From positions 62,001 to 126,000 of the forward strand of contig NZ_JQLW01000007.1 of NCBI RefSeq assembly GCF_000744415.1: 64,000 bases of DNA, in the 5' to 3' direction. Shown here in pieces: positions 9,222 through 18,775 of the stretch. Position numbers and translations under genes: made by a program. The notes beneath the pieces are model-generated. The model was not told the DNA's origin. It saw only the letters and a list, made by a program, of their open reading frames with translations, and searched no databases. Source of the stretch: Ghiorsea bivora. GTDB lineage: Bacteria; Pseudomonadota; Zetaproteobacteria; Mariprofundales; Mariprofundaceae. Every line of letters starts with the position of its first letter. The first letter of the stretch is position 1.

Positions 9222-9656
9222 ATGAAACATTTATTATTTATTGTGTTGTTGTTAAATCCTAGTGTGCTTTTTGCTGTTGAAGCCATTACTTTGCATCAAA
9301 CTGCATGTCAGTTTGTTGAAGCTGAAGGTGGGGATAAAGCTTATCAAGCCAATACTTATGCTGCCTGCAAAACATTGAATGCAAAAACGGGTAAACAACG
9401 GGTGCAGAAAGCCAATGTGTTAAGGCTAAAAGAAGGTGTTTATAAAATTCGCGTGTTTAATGATGATGTGCCTTATGTATTGGGTTTTTGGTTGAGAGGG
9501 GTAGGTTTGGCTAGGTTAACGCTGCCTTCGACCTCTGGTGGCGGAATCCAAACAGGTGGGTACAAAGATTATCAGATCAAACTTAAAGCGGGTGAGTATG
9601 TGTATTCTTGCCCGTTAAACCCAACACCTGATTATAAACTTGTGGTAACACCTTAA
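9222..9656 (+). CDS. Small exported protein of unknown function, possibly cupredoxin-like
   Basis: A 144-residue protein with a signal peptide (MKHLLFIVLLLNPSVLFA). The ATG at 9222 follows AAGGAG and is preferred over 9159, which would put 21 non-hydrophobic residues before the signal. The mature part looks beta-rich. Its C-terminal AGEYVYSCPLNPTPDYKLVV resembles the end of cupredoxin domains (G-x-Y-x-Y-x-C), but the rest of a type 1 copper site cannot be identified, so metal binding is a guess. Three cysteines are in the mature chain. It stands alone between the 29-bp inverted repeat and serC. Confidence 0.6.
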   Translation: MKHLLFIVLLLNPSVLFAVEAITLHQTACQFVEAEGGDKAYQANTYAACKTLNAKTGKQRVQKANVLRLKEGVYKIRVFNDDVPYVLGFWLRGVGLARLTLPSTSGGGIQTGGYKDYQIKLKAGEYVYSCPLNPTPDYKLVVTP

Positions 9657-9683
9657 GGTTTTAAGCGTATATATATTTACACA

Positions 9684-9712
9684 TTGAGAAACCCTTAAAC
9701 TCTAGCTATCTT
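9684..9712 (+). promoter_or_regulatory. Candidate sigma-70 promoter for serC
   Basis: TTGAGA at 9684-9689 and TATCTT at 9707-9712 are separated by 17 bases, 34 bases before the serC start. This is a match by eye to the -35/-10 consensus (5/6 and 4/6). Confidence 0.35.
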
Positions 9713-9746
9713 CCCGCTTTAAACTGACATAAAAGGACGCAATACC

Positions 9747-10832
9747 ATGACAAGAATGTTTAATTTCAGCGCAGGCCCTGCGATGTTACCCACTGCGGTT
9801 ATCAAACGTGCGCAACAGGAAATGTTGGACTGGCATGGCTCTGGCATGTCGGTAATGGAAATGAGCCACCGTGGTAAGGAGTATATGTCCATTGCAGGCA
9901 AAGCCGAGCAAGATTTACGCGAGATTATGCTTATTCCTGATCATTATAAGATGCTTTTTTTACAAGGTGGTGCGTCTTCGCAGTTTGCGATGATTCCGCT
10001 TAATTTATTGGGTGATAAAACCAGTGCGGACTATATTAATACAGGCATGTGGTCGAAAAAAGCGATTGCAGAGGCTAAGCGATACTGTGATGTGAATGTT
10101 GCTGCTGATACATCGGAAGGTGGGTTTACAACTGTGCCTAGCCAAGATGAACTTGTATTAAATCCTGATGCTGCTTATGTGCACTATACACCCAATGAGA
10201 CCATTGGTGGTGTTGAATTTGATTATATTCCTGAGACAGGCGACGTGCCATTGGTTGCAGATATGTCATCCACCATCCTTTCTCGTCCAATTGATGTGTC
10301 TAAGTTTGCTATGATTTATGCAGGTGCACAAAAAAATATTGGCCCGGCAGGCTTGTGCATTGTGATTATCCGCGAAGATTTGTTGGGCAAAGCTTCAGCC
10401 CAAACACCAGCTATGATGAACTACAAAATCCATGCTGATAATGGTTCGATGTATAATACGCCACCAACGTATAGTTGGTACATGGCGGGTTTGGTGTTTG
10501 AATGGATTCAAGCGCAAGGTGGTCTTAAAGCTATGGGTGAAATCAATGGACGTAAGGCAGCCAAACTTTATGCAGCCATTGATGATAGTGGTTTTTATGC
10601 CAACCCCGTTGCCAAACAACATCGCTCTTGGATGAATGTACCGTTTACATTGGCGAATGCAGATTTGGATGCGGTATTTTTAGAAGGTGCAGCCGAGCAA
10701 GGGTTAATCACCCTCAAAGGACATCGCTCTGTGGGCGGTATGCGCGCTAGTATTTATAATGCCATGCCAGAAGAGGGTGTGGATGCGCTGGTGGCATATA
10801 TGCAATCGTTTGCAAAGCATCAAGCAGTATAA
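9747..10832 (+). CDS. serC: Phosphoserine aminotransferase
   Basis: PLP-dependent transamination of 3-phosphohydroxypyruvate to phosphoserine, and of the 4-phosphohydroxythreonine precursor in vitamin B6 synthesis. The 361 residues are the full family length. NFSAGPAMLP opens the protein, FLQGGASSQFAMIPLNLL is the cofactor phosphate region, and the PLP lysine is in YAGAQKNIGPAG. The C-terminal GHRSVGGMRASIYNAMP is diagnostic. RBS AAAGGA precedes the ATG. It is followed by serA, so phosphorylated serine synthesis steps 1 and 2 sit together; pdxB is elsewhere in the window. Confidence 0.96.
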   Translation: MTRMFNFSAGPAMLPTAVIKRAQQEMLDWHGSGMSVMEMSHRGKEYMSIAGKAEQDLREIMLIPDHYKMLFLQGGASSQFAMIPLNLLGDKTSADYINTGMWSKKAIAEAKRYCDVNVAADTSEGGFTTVPSQDELVLNPDAAYVHYTPNETIGGVEFDYIPETGDVPLVADMSSTILSRPIDVSKFAMIYAGAQKNIGPAGLCIVIIREDLLGKASAQTPAMMNYKIHADNGSMYNTPPTYSWYMAGLVFEWIQAQGGLKAMGEINGRKAAKLYAAIDDSGFYANPVAKQHRSWMNVPFTLANADLDAVFLEGAAEQGLITLKGHRSVGGMRASIYNAMPEEGVDALVAYMQSFAKHQAV

Positions 10833-10975
10833 GTGCTTTGCACTTTCATCTAAGTCGTGTTTATTTCGTTTGACCTATGAGCCTAAGCTTATAGGCTTTC
10901 GCCGCAATCCGTTGCTGATTTTCTCAAACTGATGAGGTTGCATACACCACACCTATGGCTAACGGAGTATCATTG

Positions 10976-12577
10976 ATGAAACCATCTTGCCCCAAAGTTT
11001 GGATTGCCGATAAAATGAGCGAACGTGCCATTTCGGTTTTTCAATCTCATGGCATTGAAGTGGATTATAAACCTGGGCTGTCGGTGGGTGAACAAATCAA
11101 AATTGCAGGCAACTATGATGGTATTGCCGTGCGCTCTTCAACCACACTTAAAGGTGACTTACTGGCTGCGGCAAACAATGTAAAAGTTATTGGTCGGGCG
11201 GGCATTGGTGTGGATAATATTGATGTGCAAACTTGCTCACGTCGTGGTGTGGTGGTGATGAACACGCCCTTTGGTAATACGATTACGACTGCAGAATTGG
11301 CAGTAGCACATATTGTAGCTGCGGCGCGTCAAATCCCGCAAGCGACAGCCTCAACACGGGCTGGACAATGGGAAAAGTCTAAGTTTATGGGCATGGAGCT
11401 TACGGGCAAAAAAGCGGGTGTGATTGGTGCAGGAAACATTGGCGCGATTGTATGCGACCGCCTCAAAGGTTTGCACATGTCCGTTTATGTTTATGACCCT
11501 TTTATTTCTGATGATAGAGCAGCAGCGATGGGTGTGACCAAAGTAGCAACGGTGGCAGAGCTTGCATCTTTGGTTGATGTGTTAACCATTCATGTGCCGT
11601 TGATTGATGCAACACGCCATTTGATTAATGCGGATATTTTGAAAAAGATGAAAAAGGGTTCGATTTTGGTCAACTGTGCGCGTGGCGGCATTGTGGATGA
11701 GAAGGCTTTGTATAAAGTTTGTAAATCCAAGTATTTGCGTGCTGCGGCTTTGGATGTGTATGAAAATGAACCTGCCAAAGAAAATCGTTTGTTTGAATTG
11801 GATAATGTTACATTTACGCCTCATATCGGGGCATGTAGTGATGAGGCGCAGGAGAATGTAGCTGTGCAAGTGGCTGAACAAATGTCGGACTATTTGCTTA
11901 CAGGCAGTATTACTCATGCGGTGAATGTACCATCGTTGTCCGAAGAAGAAGCCAAGGCTTTGGCACCATTTATGGGGCTTGCGGCTTCATTGGGTCAGTT
12001 TATGGGGCAGGTGATGCGCCCAGGTTATGATAAAATTGTGATTCGTTTTGAAGGTAAAGTGAGTAAACTGAATCGCCCACCCATTTTGAACACGATTTTA
12101 CAAGGTTTGATGTCGCATAGTATGGATGAAGTGAATGCGGTGAATGTGCAAATGTTGGTCAAAGAGCGTGGCATTGAACTTGAAGAGGTGGCGAGCGAAA
12201 CATCCGACCACTTTTCCAGCTTAATGCGCTTGGAAGTGTATGGCGATGAGGGTTACCGTTGTGTATCAGGCACGGTGTTTGATGGCACCAATCCACGTTT
12301 GGTGAGCATTGATAAATGTGAGTTAGAGATGACACCGCAAGGCAGATTGTTGTTTATCGAAAACAAAGACAAACCTGGTGTGATTGCAGATATTGGCGCT
12401 ACATTGGCTGCGGCAAACATTAATATTGGCGACTTCCGTCTGGGTCGCCGTGAAGATATGGACGGGGCATTGGCATTGGTATCCATTGATTCTGAACCTG
12501 CACCCGAAGTGATTGAAAAATTAGAGCGTTTAGAAAACATAACCACAGTGCGTTATGTTGCCTTGGAGGCATTGTGA
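10976..12577 (+). CDS. serA: D-3-phosphoglycerate dehydrogenase, long form with ACT domain
   Basis: First committed step of serine synthesis. The 533-residue form has the D-hydroxyacid dehydrogenase core (catalytic Arg in ARGGIVDE, Glu in YENEP, His in TPHIGACS; NAD loop GAGNIG), an intervening domain, and a C-terminal ACT domain beginning FIENKDKPGVIADIG that usually binds serine for feedback inhibition. The ATG at 10976, eight bases after ACGGAGT, is chosen over 10955. Its stop overlaps the GTG start of hisZ. A 143-base gap from serC contains only a weak 6-bp hairpin. Confidence 0.95.
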   Translation: MKPSCPKVWIADKMSERAISVFQSHGIEVDYKPGLSVGEQIKIAGNYDGIAVRSSTTLKGDLLAAANNVKVIGRAGIGVDNIDVQTCSRRGVVVMNTPFGNTITTAELAVAHIVAAARQIPQATASTRAGQWEKSKFMGMELTGKKAGVIGAGNIGAIVCDRLKGLHMSVYVYDPFISDDRAAAMGVTKVATVAELASLVDVLTIHVPLIDATRHLINADILKKMKKGSILVNCARGGIVDEKALYKVCKSKYLRAAALDVYENEPAKENRLFELDNVTFTPHIGACSDEAQENVAVQVAEQMSDYLLTGSITHAVNVPSLSEEEAKALAPFMGLAASLGQFMGQVMRPGYDKIVIRFEGKVSKLNRPPILNTILQGLMSHSMDEVNAVNVQMLVKERGIELEEVASETSDHFSSLMRLEVYGDEGYRCVSGTVFDGTNPRLVSIDKCELEMTPQGRLLFIENKDKPGVIADIGATLAAANINIGDFRLGRREDMDGALALVSIDSEPAPEVIEKLERLENITTVRYVALEAL

Positions 12578-13545
12578 GTGTATTAAAACCTATCCTTGGT
12601 CTTGAGGATGCATTTGGTGGGCGTGCGATGGCACTTCGTCGGCTGCAATTTCGTTTGTTTGAAATTTATACAGCAGCAGGTTTTTCTGAGGTGATTCCAC
12701 CCTTGGTTGAACGCCCAGAAGCCTTAAGTTCAGGTGCAGGTCGTTTCCTTGCCGACCAAACCGTAGTCTTTTCTGACCCTGCGGACGCTGGTTTATTGGC
12801 GATTCGCCCTGATATGACACCGCAGATTGCACGCATTGTAGCAACCCGCTTAAGCCACGAACCTGTGCTTAAACTTCATTATACAGGGCCTGTGATGTTG
12901 GCACGCCCCGATGTGCGCACGGGTTCACGCCAGCAGTGGCAAACAGGTGTAGAATGTTTGGGTCTTGCAGGTGTAGAAGGCGATGTGGAAGTGATGCATT
13001 TGGCAGCATTATCCATGGCAGCCGCTGGTTTTGATGGTGCGATTTTGCAAGTAGGGCACATGGGATTGATTCAAGCCTTGGTTGAAGAAAGTGATACATC
13101 CTTGGAAACTTGGGTTGAATTGCTTGCGCGTCATTCTCCTGAAGATATGGCGAATTATTTAGAGACAGAGCCATTGGCTGATGTGGTGAAAGATGCTTTG
13201 ATGGCTTTGGCAGCAGGGCAGGGCGATGCCGATTGGTTACGCGCACAAAAGGCGCAAATGAATGAAACATTTACGGTTGCAGCTGATGAGTTATTAAACT
13301 TGGTGGATACAGTGAATGATAAACTCTCAGGTGAAGTAAGTGTGGTGATTGATGCCGCAGTAACACCGCGTTTCTTATACCATAGTGGCATGGTGTTTAC
13401 AGGGTTTGCCAATAATTCATCCCATGCTTTGTTGCATGGTGGTAGGTATGACCAAATGATGGCAGCCCACGGCAGAGATATGCCAGCCACTGGTTTTAGC
13501 TTTGACCTTTGGGCTTGGCTGGACAACACATCATACACTGATTGA
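12574..13545 (+). CDS. hisZ: ATP phosphoribosyltransferase regulatory subunit
   Basis: HisRS-like paralogue that activates the short form of HisG in histidine synthesis. The 323 residues have the class II synthetase fold with RPDMTPQIARIVATR (motif 2 region) and a GGRYDQM segment, but the protein lacks an anticodon-binding domain, which separates it from HisS. The start is GTG, one base before the serA stop, with TTGGAGG upstream, so the two are translationally coupled. Presence of hisZ implies a short-form hisG elsewhere. purA follows, a common neighbour. Confidence 0.92.
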   Translation: MSVLKPILGLEDAFGGRAMALRRLQFRLFEIYTAAGFSEVIPPLVERPEALSSGAGRFLADQTVVFSDPADAGLLAIRPDMTPQIARIVATRLSHEPVLKLHYTGPVMLARPDVRTGSRQQWQTGVECLGLAGVEGDVEVMHLAALSMAAAGFDGAILQVGHMGLIQALVEESDTSLETWVELLARHSPEDMANYLETEPLADVVKDALMALAAGQGDADWLRAQKAQMNETFTVAADELLNLVDTVNDKLSGEVSVVIDAAVTPRFLYHSGMVFTGFANNSSHALLHGGRYDQMMAAHGRDMPATGFSFDLWAWLDNTSYTD

Positions 13546-13603
13546 TAGTATCATATATTTAGTACACGTTTTAGTAATAGTTTGAAAGAATAGATAGGGA
13601 TAA

Positions 13604-14902
<1,299 letters not shown>

Positions 14903-14913
14903 TATAACAATTG

Positions 14914-14939
14914 ACCATTCCTGCTAGTGTAGGAATGGT
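14914..14939. terminator. Hairpin after purA, between convergent genes
   Basis: ACCATTCCT at 14914-14922 and AGGAATGGT at 14931-14939 form a perfect 9-bp stem with an 8-base loop. No strong T-tract follows on either strand. It lies between the convergent purA and repair-protein genes, so a bidirectional terminator role is likely. Confidence 0.5.
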
Positions 14940-14977
14940 GTTAATAAAAGAATTTGTGTGTTGTATAGCGTATTTAA

Positions 14978-17656
14978 CTATTCATTTATTCTGCATAAAC
15001 CATCAAACTCACAATAGGTGCAAGCCTGCGCATTTTTTGGGCTTACTTGGGCTTCACCAGCCATAAACTCATCGGCTAGATTGTTTAAAGTGTCTTTCCA
15101 GTGTTCGGTTAAGGCTTGCCAGTCTTCAGGTTGGTCGTTACGTGGTTTGTAGGCTTTAAGTTTGGGTAATATGTCAGCGTCTTGACTAAAACCCTCAAAT
15201 TTCACTTCGCCATTACGCACTTGCGCAAAAGTTAAAACATCGACTTGGCTGTTGCTTGCTTGAGATGCCATATAATAAATGGGTAATTGGGGTTCATCGG
15301 GGCGATCACCCAAAGCTTTGTTTGCTGAAACCAAGCCTGTTTTATAGTCGATAATGATATGATGACCACTGGCGGTTTTGTCACTTCTATCGATTTTGGT
15401 ATGTAATACCAAGGGTGAAGATGTACCCAATGTTACAGTCTGTTCAAATTCAAAACCTGTGACTGTGAATGGTTCGCGTGTGCTTTCAAAGTGTAACCAC
15501 TGCTGCATAAGCTGCTGTAAACGCTTGGTTTCCAAGGTTTTTATATCTTGTGGTACAAGCCTTTTGATGGCTGACCAAGCATGGGCTGCAGCAGCTTGGA
15601 TGTGTTGGTCTAAAGAATCTTGGTTGATATATTGAAGTAAGGTGGTTGAGTTTTTGGCATGTTTCCAAAAGTATTCTAGGGCAGCATGTAATAAAGTGCC
15701 TTGCTCTGCAGCGGTTAAACCCAGCGTGGGTGTTTCTAAGCCGCGCAAACGCAATCGATAGCGGGCAAAAGCTTGAAAAGGACATGCCGATTGCGCTTTA
15801 ATGATGCCCGTTCCACCTTTTATGTTTTCATCTGTTGTTATCGCTAACATTGTATCAGCAATGTTGGATGTAGATGCCTGATGCTGTTGCAGGTCTAATG
15901 CATAACGACTGGAATCATGGTTTGAACCCGCTTGCTCTGTAATATGTTTAACAAATGGCGAGGCTTGTACCTCTTGCCCACCTTTGAGGCTTGCATAACT
16001 TACCGATAATGTGGGTGCAATATGCTGAATATGTTGCCACACGCTTTGCGCATACAACCATTCGCGTTCGCTATTGGCATGGGGTGTTTGGTATTGCGTT
16101 TGTATATCAAAAGGAATGAGTGGGTGAGGCTTGGCAGCAGGTGGCCATGTTGCATCATCCATACCAAGCACAAATGCATGGTCAAAGGACAAATTGGCGG
16201 CTTCAAGTAACCCCATGATTTGAATGTTTGCAAGCCCTGGTGCGGGGCGAAAAACATGTTCAAATGCATGTTCTTGTATATGTGATAATGCTTCAGACCA
16301 AGTGATGAAACCACAAAAGTCATCCAAGGCGGGTAAGGAGCTTATCAATGTTTTCCAGTTCTCATGCTGTGCTATTTCATAGGGCAGCGTAAAGCTTTGG
16401 CTATTCCAGAAGATACTATCCAAGAATGGCTCGCTTAGGCTAAGCCATTGGGATAATAGTTGTTTGTGAGGCGCGTTTTTTAATGTTTGTTGCTGTTGTA
16501 AGATGCATTCAAGGGTGTGGATCAAATGACTGAGGTCAACATCACTTTCTTGGCACAAGTTAAGTAGTTGCTCAGTGTTTAGGTTATATTGGTTTTGCTG
16601 CCGTAAGAAGGCATCAAAAGCTGTACGTTGGTTGGCTTCTTCATTATAACCTTGAACATATGGGTTAAGTAAGAACTGACTTATACCTTGAAAGTCTAGG
16701 CTGTATTGTTGGGTTAAGCGCAGGAAATGCAATGCCGTTTGAATAAGCGGCTGATTGGCAAGTGGTGAACCCAAAGATATATTGAAGTATGCGCCTTGTT
16801 CATCGGCATTGCTTTCTAAACTTAAGCTAGGCGCAAGTTCTTCAGAAAATATTTGGCGAATGGTGGGGGCAATGCGCTCTAAATTGGGTATAAGTACGGC
16901 AATGGTATGTTTAGGGTGTTGCACGTTGTATTTCCTGATTTGTTGACAAACTTGTCTGATTTCAACCTCTTCATCTTGATATTTAAACAATGAAATGACT
17001 GCTTTGGGTTGGTCATTGGTGACGGTATTAATGCTGCAACCTTGTTGTTGTAAATGTTCAAGGTAGCGGACTTGGGCTGGGCTAAAGCTATCAAAACCAT
17101 CCAATACAATATGGGTTTGTGAGCCTGTCACCTGAGTTTGTTGCAGTGCCTCGAGGATTTGGAAAGCAAGGTAGTGCTCAGTTTTTTCTTGAATGTTTTG
17201 CTGCCAGCGCCATAAAGCAAGGTGCTCTTCCCCTGCATATTGTAAACAGCTGGGGTCAATGTGGAAGTCTGCCAATATTTGTCTGGCATCCATAGCCTGT
17301 TTGCTTAATGCCTTGGGGTTGAGTACATGCACTTGTGGGTCTTGGGTTATGCATGTTTGCCATAATAACGTTTCTTGCTGTTTGTTGAGCCATAAACCAA
17401 TATTGGCATCAGTCCATTGTTGGCGCAGCCAAGTTGACCATGGTAAAACTTGTGGTGTTTCCCATGCTGTTTTGCCAAGCTTTAGCTGTTGTTTTTCAAA
17501 AGCCTGTAGACGAAACCTTGCCAATCGCTGGTTGGATGTGATAAGAATACTTTGATTGTTTAATGTTGCGTAAAGCTTGGAAGCAGGAATTTGTGAAAAT
17601 GCATTGTATGTCACAGATATAGGCTTGCAATTTGTCATGTTTTGGTCTTCAATCAT
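14978..17656 (-). CDS. PD-(D/E)XK (RecB-family) nuclease, probable DNA repair protein
   Basis: An 892-residue AddB-like protein of the group annotated as probable DNA repair protein (TIGR03623 type). The N-terminal three quarters resemble an inactivated UvrD-like helicase fold, with SILITSNQRLARFRL in place of a true P-loop. The C-terminal nuclease shows RIDRSD and IIIDYKTG (about 770-774), the metal-binding D and K. Cysteines in SACPFQAFARYRL and at 879, 882 and 888 (CTYCEFDGLC) match the iron-sulfur staple of AddB nucleases. An AddA partner is not seen in the window. An alternative start lies six codons in. Confidence 0.82.
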   Translation of the reverse strand: MIEDQNMTNCKPISVTYNAFSQIPASKLYATLNNQSILITSNQRLARFRLQAFEKQQLKLGKTAWETPQVLPWSTWLRQQWTDANIGLWLNKQQETLLWQTCITQDPQVHVLNPKALSKQAMDARQILADFHIDPSCLQYAGEEHLALWRWQQNIQEKTEHYLAFQILEALQQTQVTGSQTHIVLDGFDSFSPAQVRYLEHLQQQGCSINTVTNDQPKAVISLFKYQDEEVEIRQVCQQIRKYNVQHPKHTIAVLIPNLERIAPTIRQIFSEELAPSLSLESNADEQGAYFNISLGSPLANQPLIQTALHFLRLTQQYSLDFQGISQFLLNPYVQGYNEEANQRTAFDAFLRQQNQYNLNTEQLLNLCQESDVDLSHLIHTLECILQQQQTLKNAPHKQLLSQWLSLSEPFLDSIFWNSQSFTLPYEIAQHENWKTLISSLPALDDFCGFITWSEALSHIQEHAFEHVFRPAPGLANIQIMGLLEAANLSFDHAFVLGMDDATWPPAAKPHPLIPFDIQTQYQTPHANSEREWLYAQSVWQHIQHIAPTLSVSYASLKGGQEVQASPFVKHITEQAGSNHDSSRYALDLQQHQASTSNIADTMLAITTDENIKGGTGIIKAQSACPFQAFARYRLRLRGLETPTLGLTAAEQGTLLHAALEYFWKHAKNSTTLLQYINQDSLDQHIQAAAAHAWSAIKRLVPQDIKTLETKRLQQLMQQWLHFESTREPFTVTGFEFEQTVTLGTSSPLVLHTKIDRSDKTASGHHIIIDYKTGLVSANKALGDRPDEPQLPIYYMASQASNSQVDVLTFAQVRNGEVKFEGFSQDADILPKLKAYKPRNDQPEDWQALTEHWKDTLNNLADEFMAGEAQVSPKNAQACTYCEFDGLCRINE

Positions 17657-17715
17657 GGTTGCTTAAAGGTGAGAACGGGTTGAGACAGGTATTTCCCCAA
17701 AGATAAGGAGAGAAA

Positions 17716-17865
17716 ATGAGCGAAGTTAAAGTCAGTTGCCCACGTTGTAAGGAAAAGTTTGAAGCTGAAGAAGCTGAGGTTTATGAGTGCCCCAAATGTG
17801 GTACGAGCATTGTGCAAGAAAAAGATAATTCTGACCAAGAAAAAACCCAAATATTTAAAGCCTAA
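17716..17865 (+). CDS. 49-residue zinc-ribbon protein
   Basis: A short gene with a strong AAGGAGAG ribosome-binding site at 17705-17712. The product opens with two CxxC knuckles, VSCPRCKEKF and YECPKCGTSI, separated by an acidic stretch, and then has a charged tail. The pattern is that of a zinc-finger/MJ0042-like ribbon. It stands alone on the plus strand between minus-strand genes; its stop is two bases from the stop of the DUF6111-like gene, and the divergent repair-protein start is 59 bases upstream. Function is unknown; a nucleic acid- or protein-binding role is a guess. Confidence 0.75.
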   Translation: MSEVKVSCPRCKEKFEAEEAEVYECPKCGTSIVQEKDNSDQEKTQIFKA

Positions 17866-17867
17866 CT

Positions 17868-18203
17868 TCATTTGGTCTTTTCTTTGAAGACTTGTGCTGG
17901 CACAAAGTTTCCCTCAGCGTCAATGTGAGCTGGTATATAGGTTTGTTCTGGCGCTGGGGTGTCATCAATTTGCCAAACTAAAAAGGCTGTGCAAAGAATG
18001 CTAATCAGTAGCCAAAGGAAAATAAAAGGTTTACTGATGCGTTTTTTATGAATAGGCGTAACATCAATAATCTCAGGTTCGTGTTGTTTTTTTGAAAGCT
18101 TTTTCAGCCATTTTGCACGCATATAAAACCATGTAAGGCGTAATAAAAGCATCAATAAAGCAGGGCCAAAAAAACCGAGTAATGTTAGGAATAAATAACG
18201 CAT
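17868..18203 (-). CDS. Small membrane protein, DUF6111-like
   Basis: A 111-residue protein with two transmembrane segments (about 4-26 and 58-78) joined by a basic cytoplasmic loop. The tail TYIPAHIDAEGNFVPAQVF resembles the end of the DUF6111 family (TYVPAHLEDGRIVPG), which has no known function. The family match is from pattern memory and is moderate. Its start overlaps the stop of the DUF1841 gene by one base, so the two are probably co-transcribed. Confidence 0.6.
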   Translation of the reverse strand: MRYLFLTLLGFFGPALLMLLLRLTWFYMRAKWLKKLSKKQHEPEIIDVTPIHKKRISKPFIFLWLLISILCTAFLVWQIDDTPAPEQTYIPAHIDAEGNFVPAQVFKEKTK

Positions 18204-18655
18204 TAGCTTTGCATCAACACGCGAAGTTGCCCTGCATAAGTTTCAGGGTCTGGTTCTTGTCCTGTACGTTGCGATTGATAAACCGTTTCCGCCAACACTT
18301 CTAAAATAACATGTAATGTTTCATGACGTTCTTTTTTTAAATTCAGCATATAATGCTCCATGAGTTTTGCTGCTTCTGGCGGATGTTTGGTTGCCAGTTG
18401 TTCTTCAATTGCCAGATGAAGGGATAAATGAAGGTAAGGATTCATGCCATCATCGACTTGAAAATCTCTTTCTAGGAAAGTGTCCATATCATTGAAAAAA
18501 TGATGGTATTCTGGATGCATTGCAATCACCCTAGCAATACGAACTTCCAATGCATTAAGCGGTAAGTCTGCCTGTGCCTTTTGCCAAGCATCCCAAAATA
18601 TTTGACGATGTGCTCTCAACTGTTCCCTGCTGGGTTGATTGTTTGCCTCTGTCAT
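18203..18655 (-). CDS. DUF1841 family protein
   Basis: A 150-residue soluble protein. FWDAWQKAQADLPLNALEVRIARVIAMHPEY and the HHFFNDMDTFLERDFQVDDGMNPYLHLSLHLAIEEQL core are typical of DUF1841, a family of unknown function found in beta-, gamma- and related proteobacteria. Several conserved histidines (HPEYHHFF, HLSLHLAI) could bind metal, which is inference. The ATG at 18655 follows AAAGGAAAG. It overlaps the DUF6111-like gene by one base. Confidence 0.85.
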   Translation of the reverse strand: MTEANNQPSREQLRAHRQIFWDAWQKAQADLPLNALEVRIARVIAMHPEYHHFFNDMDTFLERDFQVDDGMNPYLHLSLHLAIEEQLATKHPPEAAKLMEHYMLNLKKERHETLHVILEVLAETVYQSQRTGQEPDPETYAGQLRVLMQS

Positions 18656-18775
18656 ATCATTACTTTCCTTTTATATGTTATTGTTTTAGCTGTGTGTTGA
18701 AGCGTAAACTGCAAAAACATGTTTGTCATCTCATGTTTCGTGAAAATTTATTGTGCAAGAAGCTTTTGAACGTCT

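Noticed and set aside
10886-10910. Small hairpin AGCCTA/TAGGCT between serC and serA
   Set aside because: Six pairs, no T-tract and no leader peptide; not enough for an attenuator or a riboswitch.
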